Shown: positions 1-10,917 of the stretch, piece after piece
How positions within the stretch are numbered: position 1 is the first letter of the stretch
Layout of the letters: every line of letters begins with the position of its first letter
NCBI RefSeq assembly: GCF_000499845.2
Contig: NC_023750.2
Span: 3,115,913-3,179,912, forward strand
DNA: 64,000 bases
From: Phaseolus vulgaris
Lineage: Eukaryota; Streptophyta; Magnoliopsida; Fabales; Fabaceae
Reading direction: 5' to 3'
The notes under the pieces: model-generated
The model's database searches: none
Seen by the model: the letters and a program-made list of their open reading frames with translations, nothing else
Told to the model about the DNA's origin: nothing
Made by a program: the position numbers and the translations under genes

Positions 1-1665
1 CACCTCAATTATAAGATTTTCTTCATCACTTTTATCGTGACAATATATGTTGCTTCAGTAATTCACAAAGTTACTATTTTATATGAAATAACCTTTCAAT
101 TGATAAAAATATCATCAACAATAAATATATAACCATTAAAAAATTTAAGATGTGCAAACACTCAACATAATTTGATTGAAAAAATAATTTTATTGGAGCA
201 TCTCTGACATTTAATCTAGCACTACCACTACCAAATAATGTTTTTAAATATTTGAATATAAACTTCAAAGATTGTCAATAAACTTATTCATAACATAAGT
301 TGAACTTGTAACAACAACCACATCATAGACTATATCCTGAAAAATTCAAATAATTATATATCATAAAACCAAAATAAATTTCACTAAACTAATTTTCACA
401 TTTAATATGTACATATTATATTAATGCAAGTAATTATATATCATAGAACCAAAATAAATTTTATTAAAGTAATTTTCACATAAATTTTACTAAACTAATT
501 TTGACATGTAATATGTACATATTATGTTAATTTCAATATAATACTAGCCCATGTAATAATTGTTAACTTATTCACGAAATTGTTACTATGTCTATTTTAA
601 ATTATTTTCTTCTTAACCGATATCATTTTAACAATATAAAATATATTTTGCACTAGTGTCTTTAGCATTAGCCGCGAACTCTTATCAAATTATTGTTAAA
701 CCCCAAATTAAAATACATCTTTTAAGAATTCCTGTCACAAACTTTAACAACTAGATCACACAAAATGAACAACCGAGAGGCAAAAAATATGTATTAAATA
801 AAAGAGTCTGGTGAAAAATCTAAATAGATAAAAGAAATAAAGTAAAAATATAACATGGATCCATTGTTTGAAATGCTTAAATCATAAAAGAAAAACCGTA
901 GCACAATAGGCTTTTTAGATTAGTGGCAACTTAGCTTGATGTACTTTCTAAAGTGACTCAGACACTACACATTACAGGTGCAAGCAGAAAAGGAAACAGA
1001 AAAAAGAAAGGGTATTGAAGCTTCAAGATGTATCGAAGAAATAGATCTTACAAAATAAAAAGTATTTAAATTATTTTTGTATTATTATAAATGATTTTAT
1101 TTGTCTTTATGTATAAAAATTTTAGAATTGTTAATTTAGTTTTAGGTGAATTTAATTATAGAAAGTATTTTTTTAAAATAATAATAATAATAATTAAGAA
1201 AAGAGGATATTTCTTTTCACCTTTTGGTCTGCTCCTAGTTTGCGACAACAACCATGGTAAGGCAGACCTAATGCTAGGTGCACTTGTGTGAATCTGTGAA
1301 TCTAGCTTGGTGCTACCTAGGATACAATGATAATAATGGTTGGTAGGGTAGTGCCAGATTAACATAATAAATGCGAGATTAAAATAATTAAATAAAAATT
1401 AATATTTTTTTAATCGGTTTTAATAGATAAAAGTGGATAAGTAATTGAAATGAAAAAAACCAGAGTAAAAAATTATATAAATTTTGAAAGTTTGGGGCAA
1501 CTAAAATCATACTTTGCCAAAACATATATATAATATTCTAAAACATGAAACAATCTCAACTAAAGTAATTGTTTGTTAATTAATGATGTTAGGATAGTTA
1601 AAAGAAAACTCCTGGAAGGAAAATATATACTGAGCCTAAAGATCAGATAACATAAGACAGATGAA
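1..1665. other. AT-rich intergenic DNA with an imperfect tandem repeat
   Basis: I see no supportable gene here. The short open frames are AT-rich and match nothing I recognise. The one structure is an imperfect tandem duplication at about 349-532: two units of roughly 80-100 bp both begin with an ATATATCATA(A/G)AACC core and both contain AATATGTACATATTAT. Confidence 0.5.
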
Positions 1666-1808
1666 TCAAATTCTTCTGCAGCTCTCTCTGATAGAGTGTT
1701 TGAACCAGCTAATAATACTTTCAATAATCTCTAAACATCTCAACATATTTGCAAACACGCTATTAGATATAGAACTGAGAAAAAACCTAACACAAAAAAA
1801 GGGATTAA

Positions 1809-3458
1809 TCAGCCCAAGGCAGAAGGAATTACTGTGATATGCCTTAAAGGGTGTGTGATGTCTGTGCCCCCTGCATGCTGCACAAACTCCGCTGGTGAAA
1901 ATGTGCTTCCATGGCAGGCACAAATAATGCTAACCTCAGATTTGTTATATCTGTATAGGAACCCATTAACAGTTTTCCCATTGTTCCCTTTTGTGGAGAC
2001 ATAAGGCATTTGAGGGAGTAAGGAGGTGTGAGAGAGAGGCTTAGGGGGCTTTCCCAGGTCACCTTTGTTCTCCATCAAGGGGCTTGAGTTTTCGTTGCAC
2101 AAAGACTTGTCAACTTGCATTGTTGGAAGTGCATCGTGGCTTCTGGGAGGTTCTTGCTTCAGTTTCACATGCTCAGGTGAAGAGGGTTTTGGATTTGGAT
2201 TTGGTTTTGGTTGAGTTTCCTTTGCAATGTGCTTTCTTTCCTGCGTGTTGTTGCCTTGTTTGGGTTTCATGGTGTGAGATGAAGCAGAAGCACTTTCTTC
2301 AGGTTGGGTTGTTCCTATGCTTATTTCCTTGGAAGTGGTCAAATGGGGTTGTTCTGCCCAAGAATGAACTGAATGGCTGTGGCTATCAGTGCTTCCCCCA
2401 TCTGAGAAAACATATTTGCAATAATTGTTAAAGATGATAAGATTAAATATCAAAATTGCATAAACACAAGAAGTCAATCTATTCAAATTTAACTTGGCAA
2501 ACATTCTCATTATTCTCATTAAAAGCTCCTCCTCTTTTTCATGACATTAAAATGGCAACTTTTTCTCTTCAAATAAATTCACTGACTCAACTCGAGTTCA
2601 ACAGGATAAGGATGATCTGCATTTTTCTTTAAAGACGCATGCAACAGTGATTCACGTTTCATACTTTTTCAAAACAAAATTAAAATTCAATTTAATGCGC
2701 ATATGAAGCAACCCCACATACCAAGAATGTAACTCCTTAACACTGCAACACAATTTTTCTTTTCTTGATTCGACCTTCGACAGCACCAAACAATAGTTAC
2801 TTTACATAACTATTACACAGAAATCAGTCAAAAATCATTTTTTTTATCATTACAGGTGCATGAACAGTGTTTGCATTAAGAAACAGCAGAAGAATGACAT
2901 CGAACATAGGAAGAGCAGAAAAAAAATTTCAAATATTAAAATTAAAAACATATAATCACCTTCACGAGAAGAGCTCAGGTAATCCGAAACCGCAGAAGAA
3001 CTGCACCGAGAAGACCCGTTAGACTTCGACGCTTTCTTATCACAGCCGTTACCGCCGTCAACTCCACCTGCATTCTTCTGGCCTCCGACCCAGCACGGTA
3101 ACGGAAAGCCGTTATTCAACGGCAAGTACTGCACCGTGGCAAACTGTTGAACGCGGAACGGGTCGGAGGTTCTCCACGGCGCAAAGCCAGTAACGGCGTT
3201 ATGGCATTCCGTCTTCTCCTTCTTAAAAAGGTGTTCCCACTCGACTTCGGTCTCCCTGCCGCGCTCCCTCTTCTGCTCCCGCTTCTTCTTGGCCTCCATT
3301 CGCCGCAGCGCTTGAATCTCGCGCTTGTCGTGCGGTTCCACGGCGAGGCGTGTGAAGGAATCGGGTTTGGAATCGGGTGCGGGGCCGTGCACGGTGTGCT
3401 TGAAAGTGCCTCCAATGGAGAGCGCCAAATCGAGCTCTATCTCTTCAACTTCAACCAT
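1809..3458 (-). CDS. Ninja-family protein, ABI5-binding protein (AFP) type
   Basis: The product is a nuclear adaptor of the Ninja/AFP family. In Arabidopsis these proteins bind ABI5-type bZIPs and recruit TOPLESS-type co-repressors to damp ABA signalling. Two exons are supported: 3458-2960 and 2401-1809, with a GT-AG intron at 2959-2402, giving 363 aa. Near residue 8 there is an EAR-type repression motif ([10 protein letters not shown]). A basic, NLS-like stretch ([18 protein letters not shown]) follows, then a conserved mid-block with [19 protein letters not shown] text. The low-complexity middle is rich in S, P and K. The family C-terminal domain fills residues 298-363, from MPYVSTKG to the terminal VIPSALG, and includes [20 protein letters not shown]. 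The ATG at 3458 is the family start, [11 protein letters not shown]. The gene looks intact. The family is clear from the sequence; which AFP orthologue this is remains unknown. The upstream DNA carries ABA-type elements. Confidence 0.93.
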
Positions 3459-3575
3459 GGCTTCTGAGAAAGGTAATCGGTAACATAACAGAAAGAGAGA
3501 GTGGTGATTTGCGATTTATGGATCGAAAAGGAAAAAAAAGGGAAGAATTAATTAATCTGATTAAGGGGGAGCGGA

Positions 3576-3865
3576 GGGACAGGTGGCGGAAGGCGAGAAG
3601 GCAGGGGTGGCGGTTAGCGACACGTAACGGGAGCGTTAACGAAGGGTGCACCGCTAAATCCTTTCTTATCGAGGAACAGAGAATGAGAATCTGTTTAGCG
3701 AAGGTTCGGAGGGAGCCACGTGGCGGGCGATGAGGGGGAGGGGAGGGGGGACACGTGGCGGAAGGAGGGGGTGGCGCGAATCTCTAGCTGCGCAGCGCTT
3801 GAATCTCGAGGCGGGGGAGAGAGAGCGTGGTGCCGCTTGGGAAGGGAGGGACACGTGGCGGAAGG
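3576..3865. promoter_or_regulatory. GC-rich upstream region of the AFP gene with ABRE cluster
   Basis: CACGTGGC, the ABA-response element core with a G-box, occurs at 3716-3724, 3751-3759 and 3851-3859. The last two sit in an 18-bp repeat (GGGACACGTGGCGGAAGG at 3748-3765 and 3848-3865). A third copy at 3576-3593 has CAGGTGGC in place of CACGTGGC. G runs at 3733-3750 could form a G-quadruplex. Further ACGT cores lie near 3619, 3911, 3965 and 4011. The region lies 118-407 bp upstream of the minus-strand ATG at 3458. Since AFP genes are ABA- and stress-induced in other plants, a feedback promoter is a reasonable inference. Confidence 0.7.
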
Positions 3866-4099
3866 AGGTGAGGTGGGGAGGGGCAGAGTGTGGGGTTTTT
3901 GCGGAGGCGAAACGTGGAGGGTGGTGAAGTGAAAGCGTGAAGGGTGGTTTTTAAGGTGATGGTGACGTTACGAGAAACCGAGATTGATTGGGACTCGTTA
4001 AGGAAAAGGACACGTCGACGTTTCGGGAGGGAATTTCTCGCGTACTGTTACTTCTATCTACTACTCATCACATCATCATCATCATTAAACCATTAATTA

Positions 4100-7000
4100 A
4101 CGTCTCATCTCACCACTCTTTTTCTCGTCATCTTTTCGTTTTACCTTTTCACCAATTTTTTAAATTATACATCTCACACTAATTAATAACCTAATTAATT
4201 AATTAATTAACCTTTTTTTTAACTGGTGGAACATATTTTAGATTCAACCATATATTTTTGTACTTTTTTCATTTATATTTTCTTTGTTGATTCATAGTAT
4301 AAATTAAGTAAGAAAATGTTTTAGACTTTGTTTGGACTAATGTGAAATCGGAGTTTAAATTAAGAAAAAAAAAATAGAAAAGAGAATGAAATAAAGTATT
4401 CAAAGTAAATGGAAAAAATAAAAAAGAAGTGAAAAATGGTATAATTTTATTTGTCATTGATTTATTACTTTTAATATTGATTTTTAATTATTTACTGATA
4501 TTACATTAGAAAAAACAAGGGCGGTAAGACTTATAGTCAATTATGGTAATCAAACCCGATTGATTATGTTTTACCCTATACGATTATGGGTGCATATATA
4601 GAATATTTTAAAATATTTTTTATGTTAAAAATGGAATTTTTAACAATGGATAGCAATATTTTTTTCGTTTATTTATCAGTTATTATTAAATAATTTATAA
4701 TCTAAAGGAATTAGAAACTAAAATCTTAATAGATAATATTGAATACTAATTTAAATTTTTTTTATTATTAATAGAAGTTATTTTAAATATGATAGTATCT
4801 AAATTAATTAATATAGTAATTAATTATTTTTATTTTTAAATTAATTATTTTGTAACGATTTTTTTAATAATATAAAATTATATATAAACCCGAATTCATC
4901 TAAATAATTATTATTCGAACATTAATAAAAAAATAATTAATTTTTCTAAAAACTACGAAAAAAATAAATTCGTTTTAACGTTTCAGAAATTTTGATTACA
5001 ATTTGAAATATTTTAAAACTTTCTTAAAGAGAAGAGAGAATATTCAAGTAGATGAGAAAAAGTGAAAGAAGGTTAAAGAGATATATAATAAAATAAGTCA
5101 TTTCATTGGTACTTTGTGCTTTCTCTTCTAATAAGTTTATGATGTGCTATATTTTTAGGATTTAATTAAATTTTAAGTTTTTTTTTTATAAATTTTGGTA
5201 ACTTAAATTAGATTTTTATTAAAAAATTGTTCTACTGAGTATTTAAACTTTTTTAATTTTTTAATTGAGTATCTCTCGTTAAATTTTAGCGGATGAAGTA
5301 TTATTATTTTGTTATGTTATATTGCTTATTTGTATATGTTTTATTATGAATATAAAAATAATATTAATAATATTATTATTTTGTTATGTTAAAGTGTTTT
5401 TATTGAGAAGATATTAAATAATAAGGAACTGTTGCAATCACCAACATCAATTATTGGAAAACAGAACAATCTCGTCATTCAATATTTTTTAATAATCATT
5501 TTAAATTAACGATAATATTATTTTATACTAACTATAAGATCTCACAAGTTTTTTAAGTAAACAAGATGATGATACAATATAAGAGTCACATCACCTAATT
5601 AACCAAAACAATAAACATTAAAAACTCAACTAAAAATATTTTTTTAAAGAATTAAATAAAATAAAAAATTAACAAAAATATATTAAAAATATATAAATTT
5701 ATGAGTGATGTAAAACTTAAATTAAACATATTTATAATACAACAAATTCAATAGTGAACAACTTGTTTTAAGGTCCTATGGTCCACAACACCTTGTCTAA
5801 AGTAACATGCATTCAAAGTCAAGGTAAAGTGACACAAAAAAGTATTGTTGATACACAAACAACAAGAGTTTGGCTAAAGCGTAATTTAATAATTTTAAAT
5901 TATTAAATTACTATATGTTTCCGTACAGTAAGTCATAGAGTCACATCTCTCAAGAAAGGATAATTTATATACTTCTTTCTTCCTTAACTCTTCGAAAAGA
6001 ATAAAACTTTGACGGAACACCAACTTCTAAAACGGACAATACTTCAAATGTGATAATTAATCTAACAATTGTCCAACGACTTGAAATCGAATCACTATAT
6101 ATTTTGTATTTCTTCAAATACTTCAAAATAATATTTATTCTATTTATCTTCCTTTTCTTCATTTTTCACTCTTCACTTCTAATATAAACAAAAACTTAGT
6201 CATTTACTTTATTCTAATAAATATAAATTTTATCTCAAAAGTCAAATTAATACACTAATAAATATTTAATATTTTATTAATTATTTTAAAAGTAACTTCT
6301 TAATACACGAAGAATCATTTAATTTTTTTAATTAGTTGTTTGAAAAGTAATGAAACAGGAGCGTGGGACAGAGGAGAAAAATGATTGATGTGGAAAAAGT
6401 GAAGAAAGAAACAAATGAAAGAATGCAAAAGGAGAGAAAGAAGATAATACGTGGCATGGGGTGTGCATGGAAGTTACGTGGTGCAATCTGAATGAAGTAA
6501 TGCAAGTTACGTGACACGGTGTCAGAGCTTTTTTCTAGCTGTCACTACTTCCACCTTCTCCACTCTCAATACATTCATTCTAAATTATTTTATATCTTAC
6601 TTTTTTATCTCCTAATCATTCGGTTCAATTACAAACATTTAATATTATTTTTAAATGTTATAGATAAATTTGGTGTAGCTTATTCTAAAAAAATTGTAAA
6701 TGAATAAAAGTATAATTTGTAATTAGACTTTTTTGAAATACTTGTAATAAGCATGAACATTCTAAATAATAATCAAATTTAAAAATAAAAATAATTAAAA
6801 ACTATATTAATTAAATTAAATGTTATTTTAAAAATTAAATAATTATTAATACTTAAAATATTTTTATTATTAATAAAATTTTATAAAATAATTTCCAGAT
6901 TAGTATTAAATTAGATATAAAGGTTTTAATTATTAATATTTTAAATTATAAATTAATTTATAAAAGATTAATAAAAATTAATTTAAAATATACAGTAAAT

Positions 7001-7740
7001 AAAATTTGGGTAACTAATTCTTAAATGTCGATTTAAAAATTATTTTATAAACTTTTCTAAATTATTTTATAAAATATTTTTTAATTTAATTAAATAATAA
7101 TTAATTATTTTAATATTTAAAATTAATTTTTACTTAATTATTTTTTCAATAAATAAATAACACTATTCAGTAACCTTTTAAATAATATTATAATATTTTT
7201 AATTAAAAAAAATAAAGATAATTAAAACATTATTTTTTTTATTAAGAATATGTTTTTTAGTGTATGTAGTGTCAAGTACAGAACCCTTTAAAAAGTGAAA
7301 ACTTTAGTAAATAATAAAATAATGCATTAACTACTTACAAGTAATTTTAAGTAATTTTCTTAAAATAGAAAAATTTGGTGCCAAAATAGTGGGATATGAT
7401 ATTATTGTTGAAAATTATTGACAAATGACTAATTCTATTGGTTAAATATATTACAATTTAAAAAATTAAAAAATATACAACCTTCTCAACTAAATATGTT
7501 GTAATTTTAAACAAAATTAAAAATAGACCAGAAAACTTGAAGCCCCATTGTGAATTGCATATCCCTGGTGAAATAATCACAGTCTGAGATAATCATCACT
7601 TTCGTAGTCTGAATCCCACATCATCACAACTTATCATTACACTACCACCCATCACACCATAACCTTCATTGCACATCCCATTTGAACCAAAACTTTAAAT
7701 CCTACATGAAAACCTAATTCACTTAATTAAATTAATCACT
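4100..7740. other. AT-rich intergenic DNA
   Basis: I find no supportable coding region. The DNA is dominated by A/T runs and by weak copies of the AT-rich fold-back repeat also seen elsewhere in the window (about 4690-4860 and 6740-6960). The one less AT-rich island is at about 6340-6560; it holds three TACGTG motifs, listed separately. Confidence 0.5.
6448..6514. promoter_or_regulatory. Cluster of three TACGTG elements without an obvious gene
   Basis: TACGTG occurs at 6448-6453 (continuing as TACGTGGC), 6475-6480 and 6508-6513, spaced 27 and 33 bp. ACGT-core elements at such spacing are typical of bZIP-responsive plant promoters. No convincing coding sequence follows within 1 kb on either strand. 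This may be a relic promoter or the control region of a non-coding or very short gene. Confidence 0.3.
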
Positions 7741-7990
7741 CAAGGAGCTTTTGGATCTTAAGGTGGACGCCAATGTTCCGATCTCAAGTCCGTTGGACAG
7801 CATCGCTACGATCAATCACCACATCCGAGGTATTGTCCGTTTTGGGAGGTCGGTGCTCCGTCACAGTTTTGTCCTTAAAAGGTGCCTCGGTGGGTTGAGG
7901 GAGGAAGGAGTATATAAACTGTCATTGGTCTCGACTCCTAAGCGATGTGGGAATATATTGACGTGCGGGAACAAATACCAATATAAAAAT
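7741..7990 (+). repeat. TRIM-like or solo-LTR-like repeat fragment
   Basis: A short GC-richer island contains GGTATTGTCCGTTTTGGG, a TATATAAACTG box and CTCCTAAGCGATGTGGGAA. From memory these phrases recur in short plant LTR/TRIM-type repeats. It sits in otherwise AT-rich DNA. The 92-aa open frame over it is not a credible protein. The family assignment is recollection, not a search. Confidence 0.35.
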
Positions 7991-8149
7991 TACTCTAATA
8001 ATTTTTTATTAATAATACAATCACTTTAAATATCAATAAATATTTAGTTTATAAAATAATATCTAACTTAGTCAATATAATGACTAATTATTTTGTGTTT
8101 TTAAAGTAATTAATATTTAATGATTTTCTTGTCGTGGTTCCAGTTCAAG

Positions 8150-9300
8150 TATGTCGTTGATATGACATTGCCATAAGTGTGGGGGCTAACAAGGTGGTTT
8201 AGCAGCACGTCATTGATATGACCGTTGGGCTTGTTGCAGCTGCGACCAATTGCTCCCCCAACTCATATTAGGATGGTTCCTCCAACCTAGATTGTATTTG
8301 TTAGAGAAGAGATCATTGTTGTATTGTTGTTGTGTATTATACAGTCTACTGTTAAAAGAAAATTCAATAGACGGTCTACCATTACAGTAGATGTTGGCAT
8401 CATATGCTTGATGGTACACATTAATTACTGCTTTCTCCTTTAGCTTCATTTAATGTGGGACAATAATCAATGTAATCATTATTGGAAGTACAAATCCAAC
8501 ATATTTTGCAACCATCTAAGGCATGACTAGTTACTTTACCATAGTCACTAGATCATCTAACTTGATTTCTAATTTTGACTGATTAGCACATTTAGTCCAC
8601 CTCTCATGGACTTCTTTAATCACCATTGCAAAGTTGCTTCTAGTGTTGAACTGATGATTTTTTGAAGCCATATTCTAAATTAATTATCTAGCTACAATTG
8701 AAGTTTTATCCACCAAATTTCATCCATTAATAACATCTATCATTTGGTTGTCCATTGTTGTTAGCCTTTTATAAAAGTACTGGATTAGTAGTTGCTCATG
8801 AATACGGTGATGTGTACAACTTACAGATTTTCTTGAGTCTTTCTCAATACTCATATAAACTATCTTCATCTAGTTGTTTGATGCCACATATCTCCTTCCA
8901 AATTGCGGTCAGTCAAGATGCATGGAAGAAATTTTTTAGGAACATCCTTTTTAAGCTCTCCTAGGTAGTGATTGATCCAGGTAGAAGATAGTACAATCAG
9001 TCTTTTGTTGTATCTTGCAAAGAAGAAAGGAACATTTTCAGCTTTATATGCTCATTTGAGACTCCAAACAATTTCATGGTGGTGCAAACGATATGGAATT
9101 TCTTCAAATGTTTGTTCAGGTCTTCATCTACAAGACAACGAAACTTGAGCAAAAGATGGACTAAACCAGATTTAAACTCACACTATACATCCAAATTAGG
9201 ATATTGAATGCATAAAGTTTGTATATTCATATCAGGTGCAACAAACTCTCTCAAAATTCTTTCAACCATGGTGTTAGTTTCAGAATCAAGATAAAATGAA
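8150..9300 (-). pseudogene. Ty3/gypsy retrotransposon gag remnant
   Basis: Conceptual translation on the minus strand gives plant gypsy gag text broken by stops. From right to left there is a start-like MVERILREF near 9270, then CIQYPNLDV, a stop, FKSGLVHLLLKF, DEDLNKHLKKFHIVCTTMK near 9080, and at 8449-8210 a proline/glutamine/asparagine-rich end including NLGWRNHPNMSWGSN. This order matches the N-terminal half of Athila/Tat-like gag proteins. The element is cut off on the left near 8150, so no protease, RT or integrase remains here. Confidence 0.7.
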
Positions 9301-9702
9301 ATAAGCGAAGAAACAATTAGAGGCTCTATCGTTAGACCATCTATCAACAAAAAATATTGAGCAAACTAAATTGTCTAGCTAGCCTATGCATGTTTATTCA
9401 ATTTCTAGTTCAAACAGATGTAATTCACCTGGATTTTTTCTAGTCATACACTAGATAAACACAAATGTATATGGTCAAACCACAACCTATTAAACACTTA
9501 TGAGTAGGAAGATTAGATGTTTTTTTCCTTTTTTCTTTTTTATTTATTTTATAAAAAAATATTAATGCAGAAATTGAAAAACTATACAAGTAGAATGAAA
9601 CACATGGTTAGATATATAGAAAATGAAAAAAATAATGTAGATAAATAAGGCAATGCAGAAAAATTGCAATTAAACAGGAAAATTGAGGACCAAATTCAAA
9701 TT

Positions 9703-10880
9703 GAATTCCTCGACAACGACGTCAAATTTGATAGTTGTCGTTTAGTAGTCAAATTAAAAACACTTCAACATAAACCTTATAGTTTAGTGATAGATCGCCT
9801 AACACCAAAAAGTTGATAATATAGATATGATCAAATGACCCCAAGTTTTCTCTCAATGAACCGAATAGTAAATCAATTGATCAGTGTTCAAAACTTATCT
9901 ATAAGAAAATATTAGAAATAACAAGAAAGATAAAAAAAAAGGGTTTAAATATGTTTCACAAAAAATTAAAGTAAACAATTAAAAATATTAAAGAACATGT
10001 TGAGTCAAGCTCTTTCAACAATGAATTATTCATTAGTTTATAAAAATGTATCATTAATTCAACCATCAAACTAGAATCGAATTGACTAAGCATGCATAAG
10101 CCAAAACAATAGAATCTAATTCACGTAACATGTTTCTCCAGATTCATTTAGTACTTTACTCGTCTCCATGCATCTACTAATAAATTTTTTAATCTTTTAC
10201 CTCTTGTGAAAACTAATGATAGAATTGAAAACTAAACAAGATTTTCAATTAAAGATAGAATTCAATCATCAACATGCATTCAAAAACAATTCTCAAAAAT
10301 AGAAATTAAAACTCAAAAAGACCATATTGTTTAATACAACCAAATATTGAAAAAAAAACTTTAATTGCACAAAACCTCTAAATTCATTGTGAAATTACAA
10401 GATAATCAATCCAAAAGAGTGTAGTCTTACATATGAAGGCGAAAAGAAAGAAAACTAAGATGCTTTGTTTTTCGTTGTGTGAAGCTTTTTCTTGTTTACC
10501 CTTACCCTTGAATCTCATGTATTTTTTTAGATGATTTCCTTCCAAGAAAACTATGATTCAAGTGTGAGTAAAATTATTCTCATCAATATGGATAAATAGG
10601 TTTCCAACTGGACCTTGTTTGAGGGTCAAACAGTTTTAGAATATCAAGTAAACTCACGATTACAACTCACGACTACAACTCACCAAAGTTGGCACCACAC
10701 TTCCATGCAAACATCTATTCAAGGCTAGCATATATAAAAGCTTGATTTTACATAAAATTGCTTGACATGGGACTTCTTATAGTAGGCGTCAAACTCCAAT
10801 TTCTCTTGTTTTAGTTTAGACTTTTGTAATTGGACTTATAGACTTAATTAGAGCTCATATTTGTACTCATGTTTAGTTTA
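9703..10880 (-). repeat. 5' leader and probable 5' LTR of the decayed gypsy element
   Basis: At 9703-9726 the minus strand reads TTTGACGTCGTTGTCGAGGA. This is the conserved plant gypsy leader TTTGGCGCCGTTGCCGGGGA with four transitions. It lies upstream of the gag remnant, where the primer-binding/leader region belongs. The DNA from about 9750 to 10880 is then the likely 5' LTR, but I could not define its ends or find its partner, so this limit is approximate. Confidence 0.4.
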
Positions 10881-10886
10881 GATTTC

Positions 10887-10888
<2 letters not shown>

Positions 10889-10917
<29 letters not shown>
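10889..10917. repeat. (TA)n microsatellite
   Basis: An uninterrupted TA dinucleotide run of about 28 bp. Confidence 0.9.

Noticed and set aside
2084..2431. 115-aa plus-strand open frame over the AFP gene
   Set aside because: Antisense shadow of exon 2 of the AFP gene, with no family resemblance.
3147..3932. Several plus- and minus-strand frames in the GC-rich AFP 5' region
   Set aside because: They arise from GC-rich repeats and the antisense of exon 1. No conserved motif is visible and the region reads better as promoter.
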